Positions 52,581-60,503 of a stretch of DNA of 64,000 bases are shown in pieces. Within the stretch, counting starts at the first letter, position 1. Each line of letters opens with the position of its first letter. Origin of the DNA: Bacilli bacterium (GTDB taxonomy: Bacteria > Bacillota_I > Bacilli_A > RFN20 > DUOF01); NCBI GenBank assembly GCA_017517765.1, contig JAFWYE010000006.1:1-64000 (forward strand). Reading direction: 5' to 3'. The translations under genes were made by a program, and so were the position numbers. The notes beneath the pieces were generated by a model that ran no database searches, had not been told where the DNA came from, and was given only the letters and a program-made list of their open reading frames with translations.

Positions 52581-54362
52581 TTAACAAATATAGTTAATTA
52601 AAGATTCAAATTCCTGTATGGTTGGTTCTTCTACTTTTTCATCAACTGGATGGCACACACTGTTTCTAAACTTCCTCAATTTATGTAATAAATTTGACTT
52701 AGAAGAATCTTTCCTTTCAAATTCAACCATCATTTCTTCAAAAGTTCCTTCATAATTGTAATCATATTTAAATATTGTCTCAAGCAACTTACACAACTCA
52801 ACAGCTAATAACTTTGTAATGCGTTCAGATAATAAAAACTCAAAATATTCTTTATTTAATTCTTTGACGAATCTCTCTTTCTTCATTTTTAATGACATTT
52901 CATTTAAAATTTTGCTTTTTACTTCCTCTGTGCTATATCTTTCCTTAGAAGATTTAGGTTTAATGAAGTAATTTCTATTAAAGTCAAAATATCCCTTTTT
53001 ATATATTTCTTGCACAGTTTTTTCGATTGTACTTAGTAATTGCTTTTCATCTTTTTCATCAAATTTCATTACTGAATATGCTATCTCATGTAAATCAGTA
53101 TCATGATCTACTGAATATCTAAATAACTGTTTATAATCTTTATTAATAACCATTTTATTTAAATGCTCATCTAAACTAATAGAATAATTATCAAAAGCAT
53201 ATTCAACTATTGAAATATCATTACAAGTTATAAGTTCATCAATACTAACTATACCTGAATGCATACAATTTAATATAAATATGTCTCTTTCAGAAACATT
53301 ACCCTTTTGTTTCAACTTTTCTATTTCAAATTTGTCTTGTGATATCCTTGGAGCATCAATCATCCTATTCATTTCATTTAATTTTTGTGCCATTTCAATA
53401 TTTTGGGAATTAAGGAAATGTTCAATTATACTTACAGGTATAGGAATAACTGAATAATAATAGACCGACTTTTCATAAGTTTGAGAAGTAGATGTTACTT
53501 CCTTAATAGAAAATTTATATTCCCTATAACGTTCATCTTCTTTTTCAATGCATCTATTTAATTCAACTATCCTTTCTTCATTTATTTTAATGATAAGATT
53601 TAAAAGTTTGTCAAAAAAATTATGTTTTTCTTCTTTAAGTGCCAAAGTCAAAAATGTTGTATATACTTGTTGCCAATCAACAGGGCTATTAATTTTATAA
53701 TTTTCATGTATTTTTAGACATTTTTCCATAATTGCACTATCCTCACCAATCAATGAAAATGCTTTTTCTGTGATACGAGGATTAAATATTGTAAGATTAG
53801 AATATTTGTTTCCTTCTATATAGCCAAAATGATTTCTCTCAAACGGAGACTCAAAAAACTTAATTTTCTCTAACATTTCAATATCAGAGTATTTAAGCAT
53901 CAATCCAACAGTTTCATCCTCACCATAATAATCAAGCCAATGATGCATATTACCATCGCTCGCAGTTACTTTTTTAATATATTCATTATATACATTAGGA
54001 CAATCATATTTCTTTAAATATTCAACGAAATATTTCCCGTTTTCATCTGGCCTATCCAATAATTCGCCATCTATTGTATTAAATATTTTGACATCATCAA
54101 TAGCACAACAATGTTCAAATTTATTCATTGTAATTATTTCTGCTTTTTGCTCCTTGCCAGTCATTAAATAATCTATAGATATACCAAAAACTTCTGCTAA
54201 TAATGGAAAAAATTCTTTGTCCGGTTCCCCACTATTTGTTTCCCACTTGGAAATTGCTTTGTCACTAACATTAAGTTTATCTGCAAGTTCCTTTTGAGTC
54301 CAACCTTTATCTTTTCTTAATTTAGCAATAAGATTTCCTATTTTGTGTTTTTCTTCATTCAT
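52581..54362 (-). CDS. Xre helix-turn-helix protein with C-terminal HEPN-like motif, 593 aa
   Basis: The N-terminal 65 residues are a Cro/CI-type DNA-binding domain (GNLIAKLRKDKGWTQKEL, DKAISKWETN). The following 480 residues are helical with no recognised domain. The last 80 (EFERKDSSKSNLLHKLRKF then RNSVCHPVDEKVEE) contain Arg-x4-His at about residues 566-571, the catalytic pattern of HEPN RNases. This combination is that of a self-regulated toxin or abortive-infection effector; the assignment is by motif only. The promoter has a TATAC-N5-GTATA operator over the -10. Co-transcribed with the 228-aa gene. Confidence 0.5.
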   Translation of the reverse strand: MNEEKHKIGNLIAKLRKDKGWTQKELADKLNVSDKAISKWETNSGEPDKEFFPLLAEVFGISIDYLMTGKEQKAEIITMNKFEHCCAIDDVKIFNTIDGELLDRPDENGKYFVEYLKKYDCPNVYNEYIKKVTASDGNMHHWLDYYGEDETVGLMLKYSDIEMLEKIKFFESPFERNHFGYIEGNKYSNLTIFNPRITEKAFSLIGEDSAIMEKCLKIHENYKINSPVDWQQVYTTFLTLALKEEKHNFFDKLLNLIIKINEERIVELNRCIEKEDERYREYKFSIKEVTSTSQTYEKSVYYYSVIPIPVSIIEHFLNSQNIEMAQKLNEMNRMIDAPRISQDKFEIEKLKQKGNVSERDIFILNCMHSGIVSIDELITCNDISIVEYAFDNYSISLDEHLNKMVINKDYKQLFRYSVDHDTDLHEIAYSVMKFDEKDEKQLLSTIEKTVQEIYKKGYFDFNRNYFIKPKSSKERYSTEEVKSKILNEMSLKMKKERFVKELNKEYFEFLLSERITKLLAVELCKLLETIFKYDYNYEGTFEEMMVEFERKDSSKSNLLHKLRKFRNSVCHPVDEKVEEPTIQEFESLINYIC

Positions 54363-54384
54363 ATTAATCCCTCCTATTTACAAT

Positions 54385-54412
54385 TTCATTATACAACGCG
54401 TATAAAAAAAGT
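54385..54412 (-). promoter_or_regulatory. promoter and operator of the Xre/HEPN-like gene
   Basis: On the minus strand TTTACT and TATAAT are 16 bases apart. The inverted repeat TATACAACGCGTATA (plus strand) lies over the -10 and spacer, the position expected for self-repression by the Xre domain. Coordinates are approximate to a few bases. Confidence 0.5.
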
Positions 54413-54444
54413 AAACCTACTTGTCGTAGACGTAAAATTAAAAA

Positions 54445-54478
54445 GTTCCATAGGCAATAAAATTAAAGTCTACGGAAC
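54445..54478 (-). terminator. terminator after the penicillin-binding protein gene
   Basis: On the minus strand GTTCCGTAG pairs with CTATGGAAC (one G-U pair) followed by TTTTTAATTTT. Confidence 0.75.
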
Positions 54479-54529
54479 GTAGGAAATATCATTTTTATAT
54501 TCTAAATTTCATTGTATATAATGAAAATT

Positions 54530-56431
54530 TCACCCTAACATTATTACGATCGTACTTCCTTCTTCTATTTTTTCTCCCATCTTAGGAAGTTGATCTATGA
54601 CTTTATCTCCAACTCCAACAAATTCAAACTTAAAGTATTGAGACTTAACTTCTTTTTTACTCTTACCGATATAATTATCAACTATATAAGTTTTAGTATC
54701 CATCCAGGTATATGACTTATCTATACCACCACTTCTTTTACTAACTCCCATGTAAGGAAGAACATCTTCTAAAATATTTTTAATGATAGGTCCAACTATT
54801 GTTCCTCCATACTGAATTGCACTATGAGGTCTTTCCATTACTACATATGCAACCACACTAGGATCATCCATTGGAGCACTTGCAATCATTGATAAATTGT
54901 ATTCTCTATCATAATATGCCCCAGTCTCAGGGTTTACAATTTGTGCTGTACCAGTTTTACCACCTACTCTATATCCATCAATATAGGCAGTTCTACCACT
55001 ACCAAGTGAAGCAACATGTTCAAGCGCATCCCTCATTAAATCACTTGTTTCTTTACTTATAACCTTTCTAACTAAAACAGGCTTATTTTCATATACTATA
55101 TCATTAGTATTTGTAGTTCTTACATCCTTTAAAATATATGGTTTCATTAAGTTACCACCATTAATAAGCGAACTATAAGCCGCCATCATTTGAATCATAC
55201 TAACACTTATTCCTTGACCAAAAGCACTAGTTGCTTGTTCAAGCTCATTATAAGATTCATACTTAAACATAATCCCACTAGTCTCCCCATACATATCTAC
55301 TCCTGTTTTAGAACCAAATCCAAAATTAGTTATATAATTAAATAAATTATCTTTTCCAAGCTTCCTAGCAATTGAAACAAATCCCGGATTGGAAGAGTTT
55401 TGTAATACCTCTAAATATGTTTGTAGTCCATGTCCACCTTTTTTCCATGACTTAATAGTAGCACCACCAACTTTAACACTACCTGTATCATAATAAGTAT
55501 CCTTATACATGTTTATCTTCTTTTCATTTAATGCTGCTGCAAAAGAAAACACTTTAAAGGTAGAGCCAGGCTCATAACTTTTCCAAACTGGTAAATTAAA
55601 ATTATATAAATAGCTATCATACTCCTTATAGTTATTTGGATTATAATTAGGATAATTACTCATCGCTAATATCTCTCCAGTATTAGGATTCATAACCATT
55701 CCCATAATAGAGCTAGGATTATACTTTACATATGCATTATTTAATTCCCTTTCTAATATACTTTGAATATTAAAGTCTACAGTAAGAGATATACTAAGGC
55801 CACTTACTGGCGATACAATATTAGATTCTAAATTAGAAAATAGCCCACCTTTAGCATCCATATAATAATTTAAACTCCCATTTGTTCCTTTTAAATAATT
55901 ATCATAATATGCCTCTATCCCTGCAAGTCCTTGATTATCTACTCCACTAAACCCTAGTACATTAGAAAGCATATTATCATATGGATAATACCTTTTAGAA
56001 TCCTGTAATAAATAAACACCCTCTAGATTTAATAAACTTATTCTTCTAGCAATATCATCATTTATATTCCTTCCTGCTCCATTTAATCTGACAATAGAAA
56101 TATTTTTATTAATTTTATTATATAATTCATCCCTATCCACTCCTAATATTTCTCCAACCCTACTTGCCACCTCATATTTATCTTTTATTTGATAAGGCAT
56201 AAATGCTAAAGAAAACGTAGGAATATTACTAGCAAGCGTAATCATATTAGTATCATAAATATAGCCCCTTGGTGCTAAAAGAGGAAAGCTTCGTTGCCAC
56301 ATATCACTAGCCATTGCTAGATACACATTATTCTTACATATTTGCAAATAACATAGTTTGAAAGCGATAATGCTTATAAAAAGAGAAAATATTATTTCTA
56401 ATACTACAATTCTTTTAGTATGCTTATACAA
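54530..56431 (-). CDS. penicillin-binding protein, FtsI/SpoVD type with PASTA domain
   Basis: About 633 residues, taking TTG at 56431 as start (GGTGA five bases upstream; the GTG codons at 56440-56443 lie in that site). Class B transpeptidase: one N-terminal membrane helix, dimerisation domain (MWQRSFPLLAPRGYIYDTN), then SxxK in SYEPGSTFKVFSF, SxN in LQNSSNPGFV, KTG in VGGKTGTAQI, and a single C-terminal PASTA domain ending EEGSTIVIMLG. It crosslinks septal peptidoglycan. Its place at the end of the mraZ-rsmH-ftsL series marks it as FtsI/PBP2B. A stem-loop between it and the upstream gene suggests it is partly transcribed alone. Confidence 0.92.
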   Translation of the reverse strand: MYKHTKRIVVLEIIFSLFISIIAFKLCYLQICKNNVYLAMASDMWQRSFPLLAPRGYIYDTNMITLASNIPTFSLAFMPYQIKDKYEVASRVGEILGVDRDELYNKINKNISIVRLNGAGRNINDDIARRISLLNLEGVYLLQDSKRYYPYDNMLSNVLGFSGVDNQGLAGIEAYYDNYLKGTNGSLNYYMDAKGGLFSNLESNIVSPVSGLSISLTVDFNIQSILERELNNAYVKYNPSSIMGMVMNPNTGEILAMSNYPNYNPNNYKEYDSYLYNFNLPVWKSYEPGSTFKVFSFAAALNEKKINMYKDTYYDTGSVKVGGATIKSWKKGGHGLQTYLEVLQNSSNPGFVSIARKLGKDNLFNYITNFGFGSKTGVDMYGETSGIMFKYESYNELEQATSAFGQGISVSMIQMMAAYSSLINGGNLMKPYILKDVRTTNTNDIVYENKPVLVRKVISKETSDLMRDALEHVASLGSGRTAYIDGYRVGGKTGTAQIVNPETGAYYDREYNLSMIASAPMDDPSVVAYVVMERPHSAIQYGGTIVGPIIKNILEDVLPYMGVSKRSGGIDKSYTWMDTKTYIVDNYIGKSKKEVKSQYFKFEFVGVGDKVIDQLPKMGEKIEEGSTIVIMLG

Positions 56432-56457
56432 TAAAATCACCACTAAAAGATATGAAA

Positions 56458-56490
56458 AAAGTTAAGAATAAATTACTTACTCTTAACTTT
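56458..56490 (-). terminator. intrinsic terminator between the HExxH gene and the PBP gene
   Basis: AAAGTTAAGA/TCTTAACTTT stem, overlapping the stop of the upstream gene, followed on the minus strand by TTTTTTCATATC. It lies just before the ribosome site of the penicillin-binding protein. Confidence 0.7.
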
Positions 56491-58680
56491 GTTTTTCTTA
56501 TTTAATTTTACCCTATATTTATTAAATGTTTTGTAATACATATAGATTCTATAAAGATTGTAGCAATCAAGTTTAGATGTATCAATCTTATACTTTAAGG
56601 ATTCTCTATAGACATAGTTATTAATTTCACTTATTGAGATTTCTCCCCTTTTAGCTAGATATAAAGCATTATTTAATAATACTTCCTCTAAAAGTTCATA
56701 TTCACTAATTTCATCTAGCGAAAGAATTTTTCCATTAATTGATATATTATCTTCATCTTTTAATACTAAAGCTTTTTTATCCAAAAGAATCTTTTTATAT
56801 AATTCTTTTTTATATACAAAATCTAATTCATCAAAATTAGATGTAGTAAATAAATCCTCTGGATCAATATCCTCAATATGAGATAATTTATCAATTAAAT
56901 CACTCTTTAATTTTTCTTCTTCTATTAGAGTTTCTTCTACTTTATATAAATCATAATAATAATCATAATATTTTAAAGATATTTTTTTGTTTGAAAAATG
57001 TTTATATTTTTTAGCATATCTTTCATTAAATAAACTATCCTTAACTCTAATTGGACTATCCTCAGTTCTAGACAAACTAACTAACATATACTTAGCAAAG
57101 TTTTCTGCATCAAACTCTATAGGTTGTAAATCATAGTTAATGTCACATCTATATCCCGCTTCTGCATACGTACAATACCCATAACTACTACCAAAAGGAC
57201 TTTCTAAACATTGTTTTCTTACATAATCATATAAAACATCATTATATATTCCATTATTTTCTTTTAACTCTCTAGATTGAATTAAATGTCTGTATTCATG
57301 AAAGAAAGTATTAAGTACATCAATTCCTCTAGTTAAATTCCCTAGATTTAAATATATCTTTTCTTCGCTACTACTACCTAGTTCACTATTAACATTCATA
57401 TTAAAATTAGTAACTAGTTTAAATTCAGCATTATAATATACCTTATTCATATAAGATAAAATTTTCTCTAATTTGCTAACCATCTTTTTATCTACTTTTT
57501 TAGAATTTACTACTTCATTACACAAACTCACAAATTCGTCACTAACAAATAATTCTTCAAATACACGGTTATTATCAATATATACATCTTCATCTGCTTC
57601 AAATTTTAAAATGTCAGTATATTTAGCATAATTAACTATCTCTAAATCCCTATTCTCTAAAAGTTTATCTAAGTCATTTAGTTTAGTATAAAAATAGGTT
57701 TCTAACTTAGATACTTTTTTTGATAATTTCTTTTCAAGTGCTAAAACTTCTTTATCAGTTATAATCTTGTCTATAATATTTTTTTCTTTATCTAAATTAG
57801 CAATTGCAAACAACAATGAATCTAAAAACATATCATCTACTTTTAGTTTTATATTGTTTATTTTAATTGAAGTTTTAATAGCTTCGATTTGAATGTAAGG
57901 AGCAAACTCAGGAAAGAAAGTTTTTACATATAACTCTAAGTTTTTTACTACATCTTCTTTTTTGCCACCTTGCATACATTCTCTTAAAATATTATCTATT
58001 CCAAACATAGCTAAATATTTTTTATCTTTTACAATACCTTTAAGTAATTTTTCATCAATTACTTTTCTAATTGCAAAAATCTTTTCATATGTATCTTCTT
58101 TATTAAATTTATCTAAACTTGCATAAACATCTGCAAATTCTTTTTTCATTTCAGGAGTTAAAGTACTATCTATAGTTAAATCAAAATCTCTTTTATAAGC
58201 ATTATCTACATCTTTTAGTACTTTATTTAGCTTATTTACAATAAGTTCTCTATACATAATATTAGTAGGACTATATGAAGCAATAAATGGTTGAATGCTG
58301 GTATAATCATTGCTAAAGTTTACATCACCTATATAAATAGTTTCATTTTCTAAATCAGCACTAGCAACAAGATGATAAAAAAGTATATCTTTTAAATAGA
58401 TATATGGGTTTTTATCTACCCCATTTATAGCTATCCCATCATTATAATTACTTAAAACAACGTCACTAAACTCATTGTCCCCTTCAGGAGAATCATTAAC
58501 ACATGTATATACACAAGATTCAAGTGCATCTGCAGCTAATTCGCTAAAGTCAAAAAGAATCTTCTTTTTATCTTTAAAAGACATAGTAGAATAGCTATTG
58601 TTAATCTTTTTTATGATTTCAATTACTTCTTTTTTCATAAAAAGTAAATCAAGATTATTTTTAATTTCTTCGCGTGTCAT
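56473..58680 (-). CDS. large HExxH-motif protein inside the dcw cluster, 735 aa
   Basis: 735 residues from ATG 58680, preceded by AGGAAGGTG. Residues about 461-465 are HEYRH, inside LNTFFHEYRHLIQSREL, the pattern of a zincin metallopeptidase helix. A C-terminal run of charged helices follows. There is no signal peptide or membrane segment, so the protein would act in the cytoplasm. It lies between the ftsL-like and penicillin-binding protein genes, where dcw clusters normally have nothing. It has its own promoter (58703-58731). I do not recognise a family; a protease with a cell-wall or division substrate is one possibility. Confidence 0.65.
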   Translation of the reverse strand: MTREEIKNNLDLLFMKKEVIEIIKKINNSYSTMSFKDKKKILFDFSELAADALESCVYTCVNDSPEGDNEFSDVVLSNYNDGIAINGVDKNPYIYLKDILFYHLVASADLENETIYIGDVNFSNDYTSIQPFIASYSPTNIMYRELIVNKLNKVLKDVDNAYKRDFDLTIDSTLTPEMKKEFADVYASLDKFNKEDTYEKIFAIRKVIDEKLLKGIVKDKKYLAMFGIDNILRECMQGGKKEDVVKNLELYVKTFFPEFAPYIQIEAIKTSIKINNIKLKVDDMFLDSLLFAIANLDKEKNIIDKIITDKEVLALEKKLSKKVSKLETYFYTKLNDLDKLLENRDLEIVNYAKYTDILKFEADEDVYIDNNRVFEELFVSDEFVSLCNEVVNSKKVDKKMVSKLEKILSYMNKVYYNAEFKLVTNFNMNVNSELGSSSEEKIYLNLGNLTRGIDVLNTFFHEYRHLIQSRELKENNGIYNDVLYDYVRKQCLESPFGSSYGYCTYAEAGYRCDINYDLQPIEFDAENFAKYMLVSLSRTEDSPIRVKDSLFNERYAKKYKHFSNKKISLKYYDYYYDLYKVEETLIEEEKLKSDLIDKLSHIEDIDPEDLFTTSNFDELDFVYKKELYKKILLDKKALVLKDEDNISINGKILSLDEISEYELLEEVLLNNALYLAKRGEISISEINNYVYRESLKYKIDTSKLDCYNLYRIYMYYKTFNKYRVKLNKKNKVKSK

Positions 58681-58702
58681 TTTAAGCACCTTCCTAGTAA
58701 TT

Positions 58703-58731
58703 ATTTTACCATAGTAAAATATTACTAACAA
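58703..58731 (-). promoter_or_regulatory. internal promoter in the dcw cluster
   Basis: On the minus strand TTGTTA (58726-58731) and TAAAAT (58703-58708) are separated by 17 bases. It lies just after the terminator at 58738-58755 and would drive the 735-residue gene. Confidence 0.6.
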
Positions 58732-58737
58732 GAAAAA

Positions 58738-58755
58738 AATAGGCTTTCACCTATT
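58738..58755 (-). terminator. terminator after the ftsL-like gene
   Basis: AATAGG/CCTATT stem followed on the minus strand by TTTTTTTCTT, overlapping the stop of the ftsL-like gene. Confidence 0.65.
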
Positions 58756-58981
58756 CTTTAATGTCTGATAATCCTTTATTAAAAGACTCTACCCCTTCAT
58801 CTACCACATTCTCCTCCTCTATTTCTTCAATTGAGGCAAGAATTGTTGTATTCTCTTCTTTGACTTTATTTAACGATGGTGAAATAAACATTAATGTGAA
58901 GGACAGCATCAAAATCACGCAGGCGCCAAAAGTCCTTGCTTGATAATCAAACTTCGTTTTCATTCTCTTCTTCATCAACAT
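58751..58981 (-). CDS. FtsL-like septum protein
   Basis: 76 residues from ATG 58981 (AAAGGAG ten bases upstream; the GTG at 58990 is in that site). A basic N-terminus (KKRMKTKFDYQ), one membrane helix (ACVILMLSFTLMFISP) and a short outer segment of Glu-rich coiled coil. The position after rsmH and the topology fit FtsL, a scaffold for FtsI. It is shorter than usual (about 100-120), so the assignment rests on position. Its Glu-rich outer end is acidic, with no leucine zipper. Confidence 0.6.
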   Translation of the reverse strand: MLMKKRMKTKFDYQARTFGACVILMLSFTLMFISPSLNKVKEENTTILASIEEIEEENVVDEGVESFNKGLSDIKE

Positions 58982-58997
58982 AAACTCCACACTCCTT

Positions 58998-59927
58998 TTA
59001 ATTCTTTTCCAGAATTCTTAATTTTGCCGAATGTGATCTTCTATTTATACTTAATTCTTCTTCACTAGCAACTATGGGTTTTTTATTAACGATCGCAAAC
59101 TCTACAGAGCTAGTAACAGAAGTTACTGGCATGTATCTATTCCACTTCTCAGGTTCACTTGCTTCCTTAAATGCTTCTTTAACAATCCTATCTTCTAAAG
59201 AATGGAAAGTAATAACTACTAGTCTTCCCTTTGGTGCTAGTAATTCCATTGCACCTTTAAGAGCTTTCTTTAATCCATTTAGTTCATCATTAACTTCAAT
59301 TCTAATAGCTTGAAATGTTCTTTTTGCTGGATGAGTTTCCCTAAGATATTTTGCAGGTACACTTTTTTTGATAATATCTACTAGTTCAAATGTAGTAACT
59401 ATCGGTTTTTCTTTTCTAGCTTCTACGATATTTCTAGCTATACTAGAAGCATACCTTTCTTCTCCATAATTAAATATAAGTTGTCTAAGATCAGTTTCAC
59501 TATAAGTATTTACGATGGTGTAGGCATCAAGTTTATCCTCTTGATTCATTCTCATATCTAATCTTGCATCATAGTTATATGAGAATCCCCTTTCACCATT
59601 ATCTAGTTGGGGAGAGGAGACTCCTAGATCAAATAAGATACCATCGACCGAGCTAACTCCACGCTTAACCAATTCCTCTTTTAGATTTTTAAAGTCAGCA
59701 TGTATTAGTTCAAATTGGGGAGAAATAGCCGATAGCCGATTTCTAGAAACCTCCATAGCGTCATTATCTTTATCAAAGCAATACAATTTGCCTTTACCTG
59801 ATAATTTACTTAATATATGGCTACTATGTCCTGCTCTACCTAAAGTAGCATCAACATATATACCATCTTCTTTAATGTTAAGCCCATCAATGGACTCAGT
59901 TAATAATACAGAAATATGTTCATCCAT
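58998..59927 (-). CDS. rsmH: 16S rRNA (cytosine1402-N4)-methyltransferase
   Basis: 309 residues. SAM-binding motif GIYVDATLGRAGHSSHIL, then FDLGVSSPQLDNGERGFSY, RVFQ-like region KRTFQAIRIEVNDEL, and ITFHSLEDRIVKEAF, all RsmH (MraW) hallmarks. It methylates C1402 of 16S rRNA. Second gene of the dcw operon; its ATG is two bases after the mraZ stop. Confidence 0.97.
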   Translation of the reverse strand: MDEHISVLLTESIDGLNIKEDGIYVDATLGRAGHSSHILSKLSGKGKLYCFDKDNDAMEVSRNRLSAISPQFELIHADFKNLKEELVKRGVSSVDGILFDLGVSSPQLDNGERGFSYNYDARLDMRMNQEDKLDAYTIVNTYSETDLRQLIFNYGEERYASSIARNIVEARKEKPIVTTFELVDIIKKSVPAKYLRETHPAKRTFQAIRIEVNDELNGLKKALKGAMELLAPKGRLVVITFHSLEDRIVKEAFKEASEPEKWNRYMPVTSVTSSVEFAIVNKKPIVASEEELSINRRSHSAKLRILEKN

Positions 59928-59929
59928 AA

Positions 59930-60361
59930 TTAATTACCTGCAACAAGTAATTTTTCTGCTATTTCTTCCATATCATCCATAGCAGCATTTTGGTAATTAT
60001 CCCATACTTCTTTTGACCATATCTCAACATGGTCTAATACACCAACAACAACGCATTCCTTGCTAGCGCCAGCATGAGCTAATAGATTTGCTGGAAGATT
60101 TACTCTTCCTTGCTTATCAAACTCAAGTGTTGAAGCACTACCAACGATTAAACGAACATGTTTGCGAGCGTCCTGCGAATTGGCTGGTAACGTAAGTAGT
60201 GAGTTTTGAAACTTCTCCCATCCTTCCATTGAGTATAAAGCGATACATTTATCAAACCCTATAGTAACCACAACGGTTGGAGTAAGTTGCTCGCGAATTT
60301 TAGTCGGAATGATGATACGTCCCTTTTCATCAAGATTATGTAAATATTGACCCATGAACAT
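59930..60361 (-). CDS. mraZ: transcriptional regulator MraZ
   Basis: 143 residues, two AbrB-like SpoVT repeats: MGQYLHNLDEKGRIIIPTKIRE and STLEFDKQGRVNLPANLLAHA, with the DxKGR/DxxGR motif in each. MraZ represses the dcw operon by binding GTGG repeats in its own promoter, and such repeats are present at 60372-60395. Start ATG 60361 with GGGTGA ahead; the ATG at 60355 is a possible alternative. Confidence 0.96.
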   Translation of the reverse strand: MFMGQYLHNLDEKGRIIIPTKIREQLTPTVVVTIGFDKCIALYSMEGWEKFQNSLLTLPANSQDARKHVRLIVGSASTLEFDKQGRVNLPANLLAHAGASKECVVVGVLDHVEIWSKEVWDNYQNAAMDDMEEIAEKLLVAGN

Positions 60362-60371
60362 ATCAAGTCAC

Positions 60372-60395
60372 CCACTTTCCACCACTATTTACCAC
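60372..60395 (-). promoter_or_regulatory. mraZ: MraZ operator: three GTGG repeats with 10-bp period
   Basis: GTGG (minus strand) occurs at 60372-60375, 60382-60385 and 60392-60395, spaced exactly ten bases, between the promoter and the mraZ start. This is the MraZ-box arrangement. Confidence 0.7.
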
Positions 60396-60405
60396 TTACA
60401 CCTTC

Positions 60406-60435
60406 ATTTTAGCCCTCATTTCACCATAATGTAAA
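60406..60435 (-). promoter_or_regulatory. mraZ: promoter of mraZ
   Basis: On the minus strand TTTACA (60430-60435) and TAAAAT (60406-60411) are 18 bases apart. Confidence 0.65.
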
Positions 60436-60473
60436 CACTTTTAGCAAAAAATTTTATTTATTTGTTAAAAAAA

Positions 60474-60494
60474 AGATGCCTATTTCTAGACATC
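60474..60494 (-). terminator. intrinsic terminator
   Basis: On the minus strand AGATGTCT-like and AGGCATCT arms (one G-U pair) are followed by seven T residues, after the 593-aa gene. Confidence 0.75.
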
Positions 60495-60503
60495 CATTAA
60501 AAA

